Part shown: in pieces, positions 52,300-62,267 of the stretch
Position numbering within the stretch: the stretch's first letter is position 1
Layout of the letters: the number at the start of each line of letters is the position of its first letter
Assembly (NCBI RefSeq): GCF_052161655.1
Contig: NZ_CP197418.1
Coordinates: 5,766,001 to 5,830,000, forward strand
Source of the DNA: Novipirellula sp052161655
GTDB lineage: Bacteria; Planctomycetota; Planctomycetia; Pirellulales; Pirellulaceae
Reading direction: 5' to 3'
DNA length: 64,000 bases
The notes under the pieces: model-generated
What the model was told of the DNA's origin: nothing
The model's input: the letters and a program-made list of their open reading frames with translations, nothing else
The model's database searches: none
Program-made: the position numbers and the translations under genes

Positions 52300-53478
52300 A
52301 TGTCGATGGATGATATCCGCCGATCCAAACTAATTTCCACTTACCGTGATGGATTACTCAACGACACTTTGCCCTTTTGGACAAAGCATTGCGTCGATCG
52401 AGAACAGGGTGGTTTCATGATGTCACTGGGCCGTGACGGCACCGTCATCGATACCGACAAGGGCGTTTGGCAACAGGGACGATTCACATGGCTGTTGGGG
52501 GAACTTTACAACAACGTCGATCAACGGCCTGAGTGGCTTGAGTTAGCAAAACACGGGGCAAAGTTCATTGACGATCACTGCTTTGATCCAAGTGACGGCC
52601 GCATGTGGTTTCATGTCACGCGTGATGGGAAACCGATTCGTAAACGACGCTATGCGTTCTCAGAAAGTTTTGCCGCGATAGCCTACGGAGAGTTGGCTAA
52701 AGCGACTGGCGAATCGCACTACGCCGAAAAAGCGAGGCGGGCCTTTCAGCGTTTCATTGACCACAACCTGAATCCCCAGGACACCGCCCCCAAATTCACC
52801 GACACACGTCCCATGCGTGGACTCGGCTTTCCGATGATCACGATCGTCACCGCCCAAGAGTTACGCGAATCGATCAACCTACCCGATGCCAATGAGTGGA
52901 TCGATCGCAGCATCGACGACATTCGTCATTTTCACGTGAAAGACGACATTCAGTGTGTGATGGAAACCGTGGGAATTGACGGTACACGGATCGATCACTT
53001 CGACGGGCGAATGCTAAATCCGGGGCATGCCATCGAAGGCGCGTGGTTCATCATGCTGGAAGGAAAAATTCGTGGCGATCAGGAACTGATTCGCACCGGA
53101 TGCCAAATGCTCGACTGGATGTGGGAACGTGGCTGGGATCGAGAACATGGCGGAATGCTCTATTTCGTCGATGTGAACGGGCTGCCGGTTCAAGAGTATT
53201 GGCACGATATGAAGTTCTGGTGGCCGCAAAACGAAACGATCATCGCGACGCTGCTTGCCTATAAGTTAACCGGCGATCCGAAATATGCGAAATGGCACGC
53301 GATGATTCATGATTGGACGTACGAACATTTTCCTGACCCCGAATACGGCGAGTGGTTTGGCTACCTTCATCGCGACGGTAGCGTTAGCTCGACGCTGAAG
53401 GGCAATCTTTGGAAAGGTCCGTTTCACATGCCGCGAATGCAACTTGTATGCTGGCAACTGTTGACCGAAGATCTGTAA
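52300..53478 (+). CDS. N-acylglucosamine 2-epimerase (AGE family)
   Basis: A 392-residue protein of the AGE/renin-binding family, an (alpha/alpha)6 barrel in the cytoplasm. 'DREQGGFMMSLGRDG' near residue 30, 'KGVWQQGRFTWLLGELYNN' near 62, 'HAIEGAWF' near 248 and 'KFWWPQNETI' near 308 supply the conserved His, Arg and Glu around the active site. Related members convert ManNAc to GlcNAc, the step after NanA, and this neighbourhood supports that; cellobiose or mannose epimerases share the fold. The length is normal. No NanK or NagA/NagB genes are in the window, so later steps are elsewhere. Confidence 0.9.
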   Translation: MSMDDIRRSKLISTYRDGLLNDTLPFWTKHCVDREQGGFMMSLGRDGTVIDTDKGVWQQGRFTWLLGELYNNVDQRPEWLELAKHGAKFIDDHCFDPSDGRMWFHVTRDGKPIRKRRYAFSESFAAIAYGELAKATGESHYAEKARRAFQRFIDHNLNPQDTAPKFTDTRPMRGLGFPMITIVTAQELRESINLPDANEWIDRSIDDIRHFHVKDDIQCVMETVGIDGTRIDHFDGRMLNPGHAIEGAWFIMLEGKIRGDQELIRTGCQMLDWMWERGWDREHGGMLYFVDVNGLPVQEYWHDMKFWWPQNETIIATLLAYKLTGDPKYAKWHAMIHDWTYEHFPDPEYGEWFGYLHRDGSVSSTLKGNLWKGPFHMPRMQLVCWQLLTEDL

Positions 53479-53502
53479 TGCGAGCGGTTGAAAAGAATTT
53501 TC

Positions 53503-53563
53503 CGTAGCGATACTCGCCAAGAGTTTCGGACTGCCAAAAGTCTTGGCGACTTTCGCTACGGCC
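53503..53563. repeat. REP-D hairpin between epimerase and beta-galactosidase
   Basis: CGTAGCGATACTCGCCAAGA with inverted TCTTGGCGACTTTCGCTACG; related to 25517. Confidence 0.65.
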
Positions 53564-53630
53564 AGTAGGTTGATATCTGCCGTCCGTGTAATGAACAAAC
53601 GAGTCTACCCCCCAACACAGAGTATTCACG

Positions 53631-56600
53631 ATGACTTTCAAACTGATGGTTCCTTTCACCATCCTTGTTTTGAGTAGCTCACTTTTTGCGGCGAGTCCCG
53701 ATTGGGAAAACGAGCAGGTCATCGGAATCAATAAGGAGCCTGGGCGTGTCTTCTCACTGCCGTTTCCTGACCGCGACGCTGCGATCAACCAAGATTGGCA
53801 ACAATCATCTCGCGTCCAGATGCTCAACGGCCAATGGAAGTTCCATTACGCCAAACGTCACGATTTGCGACCGACGGACTTCTTCACCGAGTCTTTCGAC
53901 GATTCCGACTGGAGTGATATCCAGGTTCCTGCAAGTTGGCAAACTCAAGGTTTCGGCGTGCCGATCTATTGCAACCAAGCTTACCCGTTCAAACGGGACT
54001 GGCCCAAGGTCACGGGCGAGCCACCCCAACATTTCACTTCCTACGAGTATCGCAATCCCGTCGGCAGCTATCGACGAACGTTTGAATTGCCAGCCGATTG
54101 GAAGGACAGTGAAGTATTCATCCATTTCGGCGGTGTTGAGAGCGCGTTCTACCTGTGGGTCAACGGCGAAAAAGTCGGCTACAGTCAAGGCAGTTACCTG
54201 CCTGCCGAATTTGATTTGACCAAGTTCCTGAAGCCTGGTCAGAATACGCTCGCCGTTCAAGTCTTCCGATGGAGCGACGGTTCTTACTTGGAGTGCCAGG
54301 ATTTCTGGCGACTCTCTGGCATCTTTCGTGACGTCCTGGTTTACGCGACACCCAAGGTTTTACTGCGTGATTTCTTTTTTAAGTCAGACCTGGACGACGA
54401 CTATCGCGATGCCACGTTTACGATCGATACGGAATTGCAAAACCGGGGCGAGTCCAGTGCATCGGGGTCGGTTGCCGCTGAGATCGTTGACTCCGGTGGC
54501 ATGACTGTTTGGGAGGGATCGACCGGCGCGGTGACCTTGAATTCAGAAGAACAAAAACAGTCGACGATTCAAGGTTCAATCAAAGACCCACAAAAGTGGA
54601 CCGGCGAAACACCGAATCTGTACAAATTGATCCTAACGGTGAAAGATGAATCGGGAACAACCGTCAGTGTCCATCGTCATACGATTGGTTTCCGCGAAGT
54701 GGAGATTAGTGAGCGTGGAGAGCTTTTGGTCAATGGCAAGCCGGTCATTTTGAAAGGCGTCAACCGGCACGAGAATGATCCCGATACCGGGCGGCATGTC
54801 AGTGAAGAGTCGATGCTCAAAGACATCCAAACGTTCAAGCGATTCAACATCAACGCTGTGCGATTGAGCCATTATCCAAACGATCCACGCTGGTATGAAT
54901 TGTGCAACGAGTATGGGATTTACATGCTTGACGAGGCCAACATTGAATCGCACGGCTACGGGTATGGCAAAGATTCGTTGGCTCACCCGCCCGAGTGGAA
55001 GAAGGCTCACGTCGATCGCTGCGTGCGAATGGTCCAGCGTGACAAGAATCATCCGGCGATCGTAATCTGGTCAATGGGCAATGAAGCCGGCACGGGTGAG
55101 AATTTCGCCGCCTGTTTCCGAGCCATCAAGGACCTCGATACCTCGCGGCCGGTCCACTACGAACGTAACGCGGACCCGTCAACGATAGATGACATGGACA
55201 GCGTGATGTACCCGAGCGTTGACTACCTGCACAGCGTCGGCAGACAGGATTCGGCGCGACCGTTCTTCGTTTGTGAGTACGCCCACTCGATGGGGAACGC
55301 AACGGGTAACTTGGACGAGTATGTTGCCGCTTTTGAAGCCCACCCGCGGTTGATTGGCGGCTGTATATGGGATTACGTCGACCAGGGACTGCGACAATCT
55401 AATCCGGATGGCAAACGAGGGCCGGACGGGAAAGACTACCACTTTGCCTACGGTGGCGACTTCGGCGACCAACCCAATGATGGCAACTTTTGCATGAACG
55501 GGATTGTCGATGCCGATCACGAACCGACGCCGAAAACATGGCAAGTCAAGTACTCGTACCAACCCGCTGATTTTTGGTTCGATGGCAATCAACTGCGTAT
55601 CCGCAATGAGTTGTTCCACACGAACCTTGCCGATCATGTCGACCTCGTTTGGGCAGTGACGGACAACGGTCGCCTTGTCAGCCAGGGGCAAGTACCAACG
55701 CCATCGATTGAGCCGTGGAATGAGGCGACGATCACGCTCGATTCGCTTCCAACACTCAGTGCAACCCCAGGCTCTGAGTATCAATTAAAGGTATCGCTGA
55801 ACCTGAAACATAAGACGGCTTGGGCCGACAAAGGCCATGAGGTCGCTTGGAAACAATTCGCACTCGGCAGCACACCGGCGACTGTCCTCGACCCCGACGG
55901 CGTCGTTGACATGCAAGAGTCCAACGTCGCGTTTGAAGTGACGGGCAAGGACTTCTCGGTTGTTTTGAACAAAGCATCCGGACGGATCACAAGCCTGGTC
56001 TATCACGGACGCGAAATACTTTCGGATTCACAAGGCCCGCTGCCGAATCTCTACCGGGCCCCCGGTGACAACGACGGTTATGCGGCGGGGCAATGGCGCG
56101 GCGCTGGTCTGGATGATCTACGGCACACCGGGACCTCGGTGCGTCAGACGGCCCGAGCAAAGAACTATCAGCAATTCACGGTCGACTACGCCAGCGAGGG
56201 CAAAGGCGGATTCCAAGTCGAAAGCTCGTGCGCCTATACGGTTTTCGCCGATGGCAGCGTCGCGATCGACACCGTGCTCTCACCGAACCAAGACAAAATG
56301 GTGCTGCCGCGAGTTGGAATGCGACTGTTTGTGAATCCCAAATTTGAGCGTGTAACCTACTACGGTCGCGGTCCATCGGAAAACTATGTTGACCGAAAAA
56401 CGGGGCAAGCGATCGGTCGTTATCAGACGACGGCAACGGAGATGTACGTTGATTACGCCAAGCCACAATTCATGGGATCACGGTCGGACGTGCGTTGGAC
56501 ATCACTTGCTGATGATAACGGGAATGGCTTCGTGGTCACCTCGGAGACTCCGATTAGTTTCAGTGCGATGCATGTCACCGACGAAGGGCTGACCGGAGTT

Positions 56601-57431
56601 CGCCATCCGCATGAAATCCCCACTCGCAACGATGTTGCTTTGACGATCGATGCTGCGGAAACCGGGATCGGCGGCGGCAGCTGTGGACCGTCTTGTTTGA
56701 CGGAGTATCGAGTTCATGGCACTCAGCACTTGCGTTTCATGATCCGGCCAATCACCGCAGGTGTCGATCCAATTCAAGCGACTCGCCAACGAGCGAATTT
56801 GGGCGGTACCCTGACGGTTTCACGCGACAATGCTGGAAACCTCAGCTTTCACCCAACGAAGAGTGGTTTATTGTTCAATTTCGCAATTGACGGTCAAAAG
56901 CAAGAATCGGATGACGCCTTTAACTTAGTGAACGGCGGCGTGGTGATCGCGAGCGTGAATACCGGTGACGGCGAGATTCCTGGGGTCCAGATCAAACGAG
57001 TCTTCGCGAAGCAAGTCGACAAATCGAAATGGACGGCAACCGCGTCTAGCATCCAATCAGGCGAAGGCGAGGTGCATCATGCGATCGACAACAACCCCGA
57101 CACATTCTGGCACACCAAGTGGCAGGGAGGCGTCGATCCACCACCGCATACCCTGAAAATCGATTTTGGCTCGTTCCAGCCACTTGCCGGAATCAGTGTG
57201 CTGCCGCGGCAAGATTCAGCAAATGGACGGATCATTCGCTACGAATTGTCCGCTAGCGAAGACGGGGTGCAATGGCAGCAAGTTGCCGCCGGCGTTATGC
57301 AAAATACTGACCGCCGCCAAGACATCCGCTTCGCGAAGAAGCAAGATGTTCGTGCAGTTGAGTTAAAGGTTTTGAGCGGACAAGCGGGCGATTTCGCGAC
57401 CGTTGCAGAAATTGGGATCTTGGAGGATTAG
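53631..57431 (+). CDS. Secreted GH2 beta-galactosidase with C-terminal F5/8 type C domain
   Basis: A 1266-residue protein with a signal peptide (residues 1-21). The GH2 sugar-binding domain covers about 45-235, an Ig-like domain about 240-350, and the catalytic barrel about 355-645: 'GVNRHENDPDTGRH' near 378, 'WSMGNEAGTGENF' near 480 (acid/base Glu) and 'FFVCEYAHSMGNATGN' near 545 (nucleophile Glu). The LacZ-type domain 5 occupies about 770-1050 ('YYGRGPSENYVDRKTG'). The last 130 residues form a discoidin/F5-8C carbohydrate-binding domain. Removal of beta-linked galactose after desialylation is the expected job, outside the cytoplasm. It is read in the same direction as the epimerase gene. 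Confidence 0.93.
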   Translation: MTFKLMVPFTILVLSSSLFAASPDWENEQVIGINKEPGRVFSLPFPDRDAAINQDWQQSSRVQMLNGQWKFHYAKRHDLRPTDFFTESFDDSDWSDIQVPASWQTQGFGVPIYCNQAYPFKRDWPKVTGEPPQHFTSYEYRNPVGSYRRTFELPADWKDSEVFIHFGGVESAFYLWVNGEKVGYSQGSYLPAEFDLTKFLKPGQNTLAVQVFRWSDGSYLECQDFWRLSGIFRDVLVYATPKVLLRDFFFKSDLDDDYRDATFTIDTELQNRGESSASGSVAAEIVDSGGMTVWEGSTGAVTLNSEEQKQSTIQGSIKDPQKWTGETPNLYKLILTVKDESGTTVSVHRHTIGFREVEISERGELLVNGKPVILKGVNRHENDPDTGRHVSEESMLKDIQTFKRFNINAVRLSHYPNDPRWYELCNEYGIYMLDEANIESHGYGYGKDSLAHPPEWKKAHVDRCVRMVQRDKNHPAIVIWSMGNEAGTGENFAACFRAIKDLDTSRPVHYERNADPSTIDDMDSVMYPSVDYLHSVGRQDSARPFFVCEYAHSMGNATGNLDEYVAAFEAHPRLIGGCIWDYVDQGLRQSNPDGKRGPDGKDYHFAYGGDFGDQPNDGNFCMNGIVDADHEPTPKTWQVKYSYQPADFWFDGNQLRIRNELFHTNLADHVDLVWAVTDNGRLVSQGQVPTPSIEPWNEATITLDSLPTLSATPGSEYQLKVSLNLKHKTAWADKGHEVAWKQFALGSTPATVLDPDGVVDMQESNVAFEVTGKDFSVVLNKASGRITSLVYHGREILSDSQGPLPNLYRAPGDNDGYAAGQWRGAGLDDLRHTGTSVRQTARAKNYQQFTVDYASEGKGGFQVESSCAYTVFADGSVAIDTVLSPNQDKMVLPRVGMRLFVNPKFERVTYYGRGPSENYVDRKTGQAIGRYQTTATEMYVDYAKPQFMGSRSDVRWTSLADDNGNGFVVTSETPISFSAMHVTDEGLTGVRHPHEIPTRNDVALTIDAAETGIGGGSCGPSCLTEYRVHGTQHLRFMIRPITAGVDPIQATRQRANLGGTLTVSRDNAGNLSFHPTKSGLLFNFAIDGQKQESDDAFNLVNGGVVIASVNTGDGEIPGVQIKRVFAKQVDKSKWTATASSIQSGEGEVHHAIDNNPDTFWHTKWQGGVDPPPHTLKIDFGSFQPLAGISVLPRQDSANGRIIRYELSASEDGVQWQQVAAGVMQNTDRRQDIRFAKKQDVRAVELKVLSGQAGDFATVAEIGILED

Positions 57432-57476
57432 CCTAGCACCGTCATCGCCGAGAATGAATCGACATACTGGCATCCA

Positions 57477-59117
57477 TCAATCATTTCCTACCGCAGCGTA
57501 GGGTTTGATCAATCGATCCTCGCCGTCGGTCAAGTCCTCGAGGGTGAAGCGGACGAAGCGGACTTCATCGTATCCGGGTTCGTAGAGCACACCGAAGCTG
57601 CCATCTTTGAGGACCGTGATCTCCGAATAGGCGGATGGTCCTGGATCGATCACCTTTCCGTCGCTCCAAGTCCAACCGCCGTCGTAGCTGATCCGTACCG
57701 CCAAGTTTTCGCGTCCCGAATTGGACGCCGCGTTGACAAAAACAAGTCGATCTTTGGAATAACCATCTCGCTTAGCCGTGTACTGAATGATACAGGCGTT
57801 ACAGCGTGGGTCGGGTAGACTGAAATCGCTGACGCTGTCCCAGTTTTTTCCGCCATCGGATGACCTGTGCACAAACCGTTTTCCCGGGCCGATCCGGGAA
57901 TTAACCATCAACGTTCCGTCGGGTAGCTCGACAACTTTCGACTCGTCACCGGGACTGACCTTGCCGATGGTTTTCCAAGTCATCCCATGGTCTGAACTTG
58001 CAAACAACGTCACGCCTTTGCCAACCTCAACATAGTTGTGAACCAGCAAACCGGCACGCGTTTGAATTCCTCGGCCCGAGGTAATGAACTTGAAGGCCTC
58101 CTTCAACTCAGGACCCGCCACTTGATCGGTAAAGTCAATCGGTGCTGCCCAAGTCACTCCATGATCCGAGCTCTTTTGCACCACAAAGCGATATTCCTTA
58201 CTCGACTTGTCGGCGACCATGTAGTTGTAGAAACAAAAGATATCGCCAGTGGTATCGTCAACGATCAGCGACGGATCGCTACAGCCTCCGTCCTCGTACG
58301 GGTCAAGCACTTCCATCGCGGACCAAGTCTTGCCATTGTCGGTGCTACGTCGAAAGACGATATCGATCGTGCGTTGGCCGATCAGATCCGCGCTTCCTTT
58401 CCTTCTCGCATCACATGCCGCAATCAAATCCCCGTTCACCGCGGTTGCGATCGCGGGGATTCGAAAGGTATGGGTGTCGTTTTGGCCGGACACGAACAAC
58501 GGCTGATCTTCGATTAGTTTCAGTAGCTCACTTGGCATCACGTCCGACGGAATCGAACTCGGTCGCTGCGGTGCCGAGGCGAGCAGCGACAAATCGTCGA
58601 TCAGAACCCCGGCTATGGGTGCTGCGGTCACGCTGAAGCGAATCGCGTCGACCTTGTCCTCACCGGGGATCGCAAGTTGAATGTGCGACAGAAACCTTGC
58701 TCCGACGGTAACGATCCGATCAATCTTGGAAACCTCACACCATTTGCCACCTTGATGCGCCTCGACTGAAAACGAAAACGGGTCTTTGCTGGTCCAACGT
58801 TCCGCGTGGAAGCGGATCCCTTTGACCGGTTGCATGTCCGCGGGAATTACAAACGTGATCGAATTATTCTCGTCGCCAAGTAGGTGTAAACATTGCTTAC
58901 CCGTACGCGCAAATTTCGACGAGATACTTGCAGTACCCGTACTCTGGATTCGAACCGGACCGTCTTGAATCGTCGGAAACACTGCATCTTTGCCGTATTC
59001 AAAGGATGTGCTGAACAGGACATCCTCGGCAATCGCGGCAGTACCACCCCAGCCCGGTAGTACTGCAAAAATCGTGGTAACGAGGCAAATCCTCGCGATA
59101 GCAATGAACATTTTCAT
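57477..59117 (-). CDS. Secreted exo-sialidase, copy 2
   Basis: A 546-residue protein from ATG 59117, where a signal peptide starts (MKMFIAIARICLVTTIF); a frame extension to 59306 has no signal-peptide character. The layout is as in copy 1: beta-sandwich about 25-175, then the propeller with 'FRIPAIA' near 208, 'ACDARR' near 225, and Asp boxes STDNGKTW, SSDHGVTW, SSDHGMTW, SSDGGKNW, SYDGGWTW, plus 'AYSEITV' and 'FGVLYEPG' near the end. It is clearly a paralogue of copy 1 but in opposite orientation, convergent with beta-galactosidase. A GT-N4-AC palindrome lies about 82 bp before the start. Confidence 0.93.
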   Translation of the reverse strand: MKMFIAIARICLVTTIFAVLPGWGGTAAIAEDVLFSTSFEYGKDAVFPTIQDGPVRIQSTGTASISSKFARTGKQCLHLLGDENNSITFVIPADMQPVKGIRFHAERWTSKDPFSFSVEAHQGGKWCEVSKIDRIVTVGARFLSHIQLAIPGEDKVDAIRFSVTAAPIAGVLIDDLSLLASAPQRPSSIPSDVMPSELLKLIEDQPLFVSGQNDTHTFRIPAIATAVNGDLIAACDARRKGSADLIGQRTIDIVFRRSTDNGKTWSAMEVLDPYEDGGCSDPSLIVDDTTGDIFCFYNYMVADKSSKEYRFVVQKSSDHGVTWAAPIDFTDQVAGPELKEAFKFITSGRGIQTRAGLLVHNYVEVGKGVTLFASSDHGMTWKTIGKVSPGDESKVVELPDGTLMVNSRIGPGKRFVHRSSDGGKNWDSVSDFSLPDPRCNACIIQYTAKRDGYSKDRLVFVNAASNSGRENLAVRISYDGGWTWSDGKVIDPGPSAYSEITVLKDGSFGVLYEPGYDEVRFVRFTLEDLTDGEDRLIKPYAAVGND

Positions 59118-59198
59118 TTCTTCAATCTCGTATTTGAGGTTCGCAACGCAAGGAATATCAACGCAATTCGAACCTTCGTTCGCCGATTCTCGACAACT

Positions 59199-59220
59199 CG
59201 TGTTATAACATGGTATCCCG
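59199..59220. promoter_or_regulatory. GT-N4-AC palindrome upstream of sialidase 2
   Basis: CGTGTTATAACATGGTATCC has the same core GTTATAAC and TGTTATAACATGG extension as the sites before lipoprotein copies 2 and 3. It ties the distal sialidase to the module regulators. Confidence 0.6.
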
Positions 59221-59458
59221 CACCGATCGCGAAGGCAAGTGTCGCGCGGCACAATGAAAACTTGTCGACACACAACCGCTAAAAACGAATGGACACCACT
59301 CAACACCGCGGACTCTCGGGTCGATCGTAATTATACGCAGATACGCCGAACCAGCGTTGCGGCGGTGAAGCATGCGTCGACAGATTAAAGCCAGTTGCTA
59401 TGCGAAAACTAAGGGGGCTAGGCTTAGTGAAAGATCGATTGTGCCTTAGAATCGTGAC

Positions 59459-60676
59459 ATGACAAAATCAGATACAAAACAGGTCGGAGCAAACGTTCCT
59501 CGACGTGGCGAGCCCATTGAGCCGGAAGTGTTCCGAACGATTGCCGATTGCACCTACGATTGGGAAAGTTGGCACAATGGCTCAGCAGAACTTTTATGGG
59601 TGAATTCCGCCGTGGAGCGATTCACGGGATTCTCGCCGAGTGAATGTATGGCAATGGATGATTATCCGTTCCCGCTGATTGCCAAGGAAGATCACCCTCG
59701 GTTCGCCAGCTACATTGAACAGATGGTGACCGGCAGTACGGAGAATAATATCGAATTCAATGTCGTTCACCGCGATGGTTCGAACCGTTGGGTCGCGATC
59801 TCCTGGCAGCCGATGATTGACGCAAAAGGTCGGTCGTTGGGGTTTCGTGTTAGCACGCGTGATATCGCTGAGAAGCGAGCGATGCGAGAACAACTTCGAT
59901 TGCACAATGAACATCTGGAACAACTGGTTCAGGAACGCACGGCTCGCGTCGCCGAACTTGAAAGGCACCGATCGAAGATGGAGCGGCTCGCGTCGCTCGG
60001 TGAGCTTGCTGCCGGAGTTGCTCACGAGATCAACAATCCCCTAGCTGGGATTCGCAACGCCTTGCTCTTAATCAAACGTCATCTGCCAACCGACACAAAA
60101 CACTTTGACATGTTTGAATTGATCGACCGCGAGATTGATCGAATCAGCGGCATCACACACCAGATGTATCGACTCTACCGCCCGAGTCAGCAAGAGGAAA
60201 CACGATTTTCGATTCGTCGCACTCTAGAAGAAGTCATCTTGTTGTCGCTACCGTTGTCTCGCAAAACTCAGGTGGAAGCAGTGACACGATTTGAGACCAT
60301 GTCTTCAGCGGACGAACTTGAACCGGACAATGTGGTTTTGCGAGAGGGCGAGCTGAAGCAGGTGCTTCTAAATCTGGTTCATAACGCAATGCAGGCGTCG
60401 CAGCCGGGGCAAATGGTTACGATCTCCATAGGGACCACATCTAGATTCTTGAGGATCACCGTTTCAGACCAAGGACACGGCATCACGGAGGAGAATATTG
60501 ACCACGTTTTCGACCCTTTCTTCAGCACCAAAGCCGAAGCGGTTGGGCAAGGAATGGGACTGGGCCTGGCGGTTACCCGCAGTATCGTCGAAGCAATGAA
60601 AGGCACGATCGAGGTGACGAGTGAAGTGAACGTGGGAACGCGATTCACGGTGACGTTACCACGTCGATTACGCTGA
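59459..60676 (+). CDS. PAS-domain sensor histidine kinase, NtrB-like, soluble
   Basis: A 405-residue kinase without membrane segments. A PAS/PAC region spans about residues 20-140 ('ELLWVNSAVERFTGFSPSEC', 'WVAISWQPMIDAKGRSLGFR'), then a coiled linker and the HisKA domain with 'GELAAGVAHEINNPLAGIRN' near 185 (phospho-His), followed by HATPase_c with 'LKQVLLNLVHNAMQAS' (N box) near 303, 'VSDQGHGI' and 'GMGLGLAV' near 370. It senses an unknown cytoplasmic signal and should phosphorylate the regulator encoded 94 bp downstream. Confidence 0.92.
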   Translation: MTKSDTKQVGANVPRRGEPIEPEVFRTIADCTYDWESWHNGSAELLWVNSAVERFTGFSPSECMAMDDYPFPLIAKEDHPRFASYIEQMVTGSTENNIEFNVVHRDGSNRWVAISWQPMIDAKGRSLGFRVSTRDIAEKRAMREQLRLHNEHLEQLVQERTARVAELERHRSKMERLASLGELAAGVAHEINNPLAGIRNALLLIKRHLPTDTKHFDMFELIDREIDRISGITHQMYRLYRPSQQEETRFSIRRTLEEVILLSLPLSRKTQVEAVTRFETMSSADELEPDNVVLREGELKQVLLNLVHNAMQASQPGQMVTISIGTTSRFLRITVSDQGHGITEENIDHVFDPFFSTKAEAVGQGMGLGLAVTRSIVEAMKGTIEVTSEVNVGTRFTVTLPRRLR

Positions 60677-60769
60677 CAATTGCAGCGAGATGTCGTAAAA
60701 ACGTTTGATTCACAACAAGCCGAAACTTTGAAAAGTTCCGCTAAGCATCGATTTCGCATAGATATTTAA

Positions 60770-62155
60770 ATGAATAAACAATCATATCGCATTCTGATCG
60801 CTGACGACGAACCACTGTACCGTAACACGACTGCTGAATTGCTTCGTGAGGAGGGGTATGAGTGCGTTTGTGTCGAGGACGCAAATGATGCGATCGACGT
60901 GCTTAGCGAACACTCCTTCGACTTGATCCTTTCCGATCTGAATATGCCCGGCAACTTGAAGCTGGAGTTGTTGAAGGAGGGTCGAACGAAGTATTCCCAT
61001 ATACCAATGGTCGTCGTTACTGGCGCGCCTTCGATTCCCAGTGCAATTGAGAGCGTTCGGCTGGGGATCGCCGATTACTTGCTCAAGCCGGTGAAATTTG
61101 AGGAGTTGTTGTCAGCGATCGAGCGAGCGATTCGACATCCGATCGCCAAAATTGTTGAAACGGATACCCCTCCTTCGCCCGTGGAGTTGCGGAAGCACTT
61201 TCCAGAAATCATCGGCGAGAGCGCCGCAATGCTCGAACTGTTGGACATTGTTGATCGCGTGGCGGCCAGCAACACAAACGTCTTGATTACTGGCGAGAGC
61301 GGGACTGGCAAAGAAGTCATAGCACAAGCAATCCACAATCACAGTCCACGAGCCAAAAATGCCTTTCAAGTGATCGACTGTACCGCGATACCGGAATCGC
61401 TGTTCGAGTCGGTATTGTTTGGACATGTGAAGGGTTCGTTCACCGGAGCGATCAAGAACCAGATGGGGCTGTTACGTCATTGTGACGGCGGCACCGCGTT
61501 TTTTGACGAACTGGGTGAACTGCCTGCCGCATCACAGGCAAAGTTACTACGGGCAGTTCAAGAGCAAACCTTCACACCTGTGGGTGAAAGCAAACCGGTC
61601 CAAGTCGACACCCGATTCGTATGCGCGACCAATCGCGACCTTCAATCGGAAGTGGACGCGGGGCGTTTCCGCCAAGATTTGTTCTACCGCTTGGCCGTGA
61701 TCCATATTGAGCTTGCGCCACTGAGAGAACGCGGCGATGACATTTTGTTATTAGCCGACTTTTTCCTCGAACGTCTGAGGCCCAAAGATTCGCCCTTGAC
61801 TGGATTCTCGGTTGAAACACTCGATTGCTTCCGACGGTACCGCTGGCCGGGAAACATTCGTGAGCTACGCAACGTGATCGAGCGCACGATCACACTAGCC
61901 CGAGGAACCGAGATTGAGGTTTCAGACTTGCCGCCGCAAATGCAATCGGCGGAGGAGGATCGTGTTGATCTATCGCTGCTGTCGGAGATTTCTCGTGACG
62001 AAGCCCTCGACAATGCCGATCGTGCTTACCTGAATGTCGTACTCAAGAAACACAACGGCGTCATCGCCAGCGCCGCGCGCCAGGCAGGTTTATCCCGTCA
62101 AGGATTGAACAAGCTGCTTAAACGACACGGGATTGAAGCGGACGATTTTCGTTAG
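60770..62155 (+). CDS. NtrC-family sigma-54 response regulator
   Basis: A 461-residue protein with receiver (about 6-125; phospho-acceptor Asp56 in 'LILSDLNMPG', Lys in 'YLLKPVKFEE'), AAA+ domain (about 148-385) and a C-terminal Fis-type helix-turn-helix (about 420-461, 'NGVIASAARQAGLSRQGLNK'). Walker A is 'GESGTGKE' and Walker B 'GGTAFFDELGEL'. The sigma-54 loop reads GSFTGA rather than GAFTGA, a variant known in some members. It would activate sigma-54 promoters when phosphorylated by the upstream kinase. Targets are not visible in the window. Confidence 0.94.
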   Translation: MNKQSYRILIADDEPLYRNTTAELLREEGYECVCVEDANDAIDVLSEHSFDLILSDLNMPGNLKLELLKEGRTKYSHIPMVVVTGAPSIPSAIESVRLGIADYLLKPVKFEELLSAIERAIRHPIAKIVETDTPPSPVELRKHFPEIIGESAAMLELLDIVDRVAASNTNVLITGESGTGKEVIAQAIHNHSPRAKNAFQVIDCTAIPESLFESVLFGHVKGSFTGAIKNQMGLLRHCDGGTAFFDELGELPAASQAKLLRAVQEQTFTPVGESKPVQVDTRFVCATNRDLQSEVDAGRFRQDLFYRLAVIHIELAPLRERGDDILLLADFFLERLRPKDSPLTGFSVETLDCFRRYRWPGNIRELRNVIERTITLARGTEIEVSDLPPQMQSAEEDRVDLSLLSEISRDEALDNADRAYLNVVLKKHNGVIASAARQAGLSRQGLNKLLKRHGIEADDFR

Positions 62156-62267
62156 AAATTATCTGGACAGCGCCACTTGATGTTTGAAATGCCGCATTTT
62201 TCAGGCTCTTCGTAGCGACCTTCGACAGAAGGTAGACGCCCAATGTTTCCCACGCTACGAAAAAGTA

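Noticed and set aside
55179..55784. 201-residue open frame on the minus strand
   Set aside because: It is antisense to the catalytic domain of beta-galactosidase.
30281..59220. E. coli type NanR operator of GGTATA direct repeats
   Set aside because: Only isolated TGGTAT occurs (59211); the conserved element here is a palindrome, so the E. coli site is not a match.
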